A stretch of DNA of 64,000 bases from an uncultured Acetatifactor sp. (lineage in GTDB: Bacteria; Bacillota; Clostridia; Lachnospirales; Lachnospiraceae): contig CAJUJN010000016.1 of the NCBI GenBank assembly GCA_910586775.1, forward strand, positions 1 to 64,000, read 5' to 3'. Within the stretch, counting starts at the first letter, position 1. Each line of letters opens with the position of its first letter. Position numbers and translations under genes: made by a program. The notes below the pieces were generated by a model. That model was not told the DNA's origin and searched no databases. It was given only the letters and a program-made list of their open reading frames with translations. Of the stretch, positions 62,679 through 64,000 are shown piece by piece.

Positions 62679-64000
62679 GTGGGATTGTCTGACCTGAACT
62701 TTATATTCCGCTTTCTTCCTGCTTTTTTAGCGCTTTATATCCTCTGTCCTCCCAAATACAGAAACTGGATACTCTTTGCAGCCAGTCTGCTGTTCTGCGC
62801 ATTGAGCAGCCGGGAGGGCGTGCTGGTTTTACTCTGCTCGCTGACAGTAAATTATATATTGATTCACCTGATGGATTTCGCAAGCCAATATCCGCGCAGC
62901 AGGCAGGCGCATTTATCCGACTCCCCTGAGATGTCCCGGGATATTGGCACATGGACCGCGGCAGAACTCCCGTCAGCCGGCTCCCCTGAAATTCCCCGGT
63001 ACTTCGGCTCTGGCGGCACTCATCTGGTAGATAACGACACATACACCCGCCCCTCCGGAAGGCTCAAAATGCTTTCCTGGCGCAGGACCTGGCTCTTCCT
63101 GGCAGTACTTTTCAATGTCGGGCTGCTTTTGTTTTATAAATATGCCGCAGGGACGCTTCCTCCCGGCATCAGCTTTTACACCTTTACGCTGCTGTCGGCA
63201 GATATCGATATCTATCTCTGCAGAGAGAGCGCGCCCCAAAGCTGGCTGGAGCTGGGAACCTACATTGCCATGTTCCCCAAGCTGCTCTCCGGCCCCATCA
63301 CGGAATATCATGCCTCCTTTGGACAGGTACGCAGCCGGGAAACCAGTGGAAAAAAGGTAGAATACGGGTTGTCCCTGATGATTATCGGCCTGTCCTTCAA
63401 AGTACTCATTGCGGATACACTGGGGATTCTATGGCATGACATACAAACCGTAGGCTTTGAAAGCATTTCCACACCCCTTGCATGGATGGGCATGGCCGCT
63501 TATTCCGTGCAGCTGCTGTTCGATTTTCAGGGCTACAGCCTGATGGCGGTGGGGCTGGGACATATACTGGGCTTCGATCTGCCGCAGAATTTTGACCACC
63601 CCTACCGTTCCCGAAGTATCAGCGAGTATTATCGCAGATGGCATATCTCCCTGGGGAAATGGTTTCGCGATTACCTGTACATACCCCTGGGCGGAAGCCG
63701 GACGGGTTCGGGACGTACTGCCCTTAATCTGCTAATTGTATGGATTGTAACAGGAATCTGGCATGGTGCAACGCCGAATTTCCTGTTGTGGGGACTGGTT
63801 CTGGGAACTTTTATCGTGTTGGAGAAATTTTTTCTCGGAAACTTTCTCAGCACCCACAGACTGATTTCACACCTGTACATATGGCTGCTCATTCCTTTAA
63901 CCTGGGTTATCTTCGCAATCACCGACCTGAACAGCCTGGAAATATACTTTACAAGGCTCTTCCCCTTCTGGGGAAGCGGCATTGCCGTCAACGCGAACGA
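62679..64000 (+). CDS. MBOAT family O-acyltransferase (AlgI/DltB type), partial
   Basis: The frame stays open from GTG (GAGGAGG 10 nt upstream) to the window edge, 440 codons. It is a polytopic membrane protein with PPGISFYTFTLLS, FPKLLSGPITEY, YRRWHISLGKWFRDYLYIPLGGSR (in patches) and GIWHGATPNFLLWG, whose His is the MBOAT catalytic residue. It moves acyl groups onto exopolysaccharide or wall polymer at the membrane. Between the second and third helices about 50 residues are inserted, with two related units, SDSPEMSRDIG and AGSPEIPRYFG. A later in-frame TTG (62685) is an alternative start. Confidence 0.85.
   Translation, partial: MGLSDLNFIFRFLPAFLALYILCPPKYRNWILFAASLLFCALSSREGVLVLLCSLTVNYILIHLMDFASQYPRSRQAHLSDSPEMSRDIGTWTAAELPSAGSPEIPRYFGSGGTHLVDNDTYTRPSGRLKMLSWRRTWLFLAVLFNVGLLLFYKYAAGTLPPGISFYTFTLLSADIDIYLCRESAPQSWLELGTYIAMFPKLLSGPITEYHASFGQVRSRETSGKKVEYGLSLMIIGLSFKVLIADTLGILWHDIQTVGFESISTPLAWMGMAAYSVQLLFDFQGYSLMAVGLGHILGFDLPQNFDHPYRSRSISEYYRRWHISLGKWFRDYLYIPLGGSRTGSGRTALNLLIVWIVTGIWHGATPNFLLWGLVLGTFIVLEKFFLGNFLSTHRLISHLYIWLLIPLTWVIFAITDLNSLEIYFTRLFPFWGSGIAVNAN

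Overview
The window reads as chromosome of an anaerobic gut Lachnospiraceae-type Firmicute (Clostridium cluster XIVa; inference). The reasons are AAGGAGG ribosome binding sites, sigma-A promoters (TTGACA-17-TATAAT type), paired YesM/YesN two-component genes next to CUT1 sugar ABC transporters, LytTR/GHKL signalling, MoxR-DUF58-transglutaminase genes and Rpn/PD-(D/E)XK putative-transposase proteins, at mid GC content. No rRNA, tRNA, CRISPR array or intact insertion sequence was seen.

Layout. 0-4.2 kb: a beta-mannoside pair (cellobiose/mannobiose 2-epimerase, frameshifted, and 4-O-beta-mannosyl-glucose phosphorylase) divergent from an AraC regulator. 4.3-9.1 kb: MoxR-DUF58-transglutaminase operon behind a long leader with an 82-bp repeat. 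9.8-11.7 kb: XRE regulator followed by a decayed ABC exporter. 12.4-13.7 kb: an Rpn-like nuclease with an internal start and a hendecad repeat. 13.8-19.9 kb: HdeD-like protein, RND/MMPL transporter and a very large secreted coiled-coil protein. 20.2-34.4 kb: an N-glycan locus, transcribed right to left as YesM-YesN-binding protein-permease-permease-binding protein-GH85 endo-beta-N-acetylglucosaminidase. 34.8-37.5 kb: GntR/ABC operon with an operator-laden promoter, and a TetR gene. 37.8-41.3 kb: LytTR regulator and GHKL kinase, then a tandem repeat and a hypothetical protein. 41.9-44.1 kb: second Rpn-like gene, GNAT acetyltransferase and a small protein. 44.3-51.3 kb: second sugar ABC cluster with a Gfo/Idh dehydrogenase, a DMT transporter and a divergent AraC regulator. 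51.4-57.5 kb: ABC relic, chemoreceptor, BlaI/BlaR1-like pair and an Rpn relic. 57.6-64 kb: hybrid sensor kinase with two periplasmic-binding domains, another decayed ABC pair, and an MBOAT acyltransferase running off the end.

How the genes work together (inference): the GH85 cluster senses, frees and imports host N-glycan pieces, and the mannoside pair would process beta-mannosyl disaccharides. Most other genes are signalling or envelope functions.

The most unusual theme is tandem-repeat DNA inside conserved reading frames. Whole numbers of codons (33-bp, 42-bp and 15-bp units) are inserted in an epimerase, a response-regulator receiver domain, an Rpn protein, the GH85 enzyme, a binding protein and a giant coiled-coil protein. 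A 16-bp intergenic array and several decayed ABC transporters accompany them. Both Rpn-like genes also carry strong internal ribosome binding sites that would make C-terminal isoforms.
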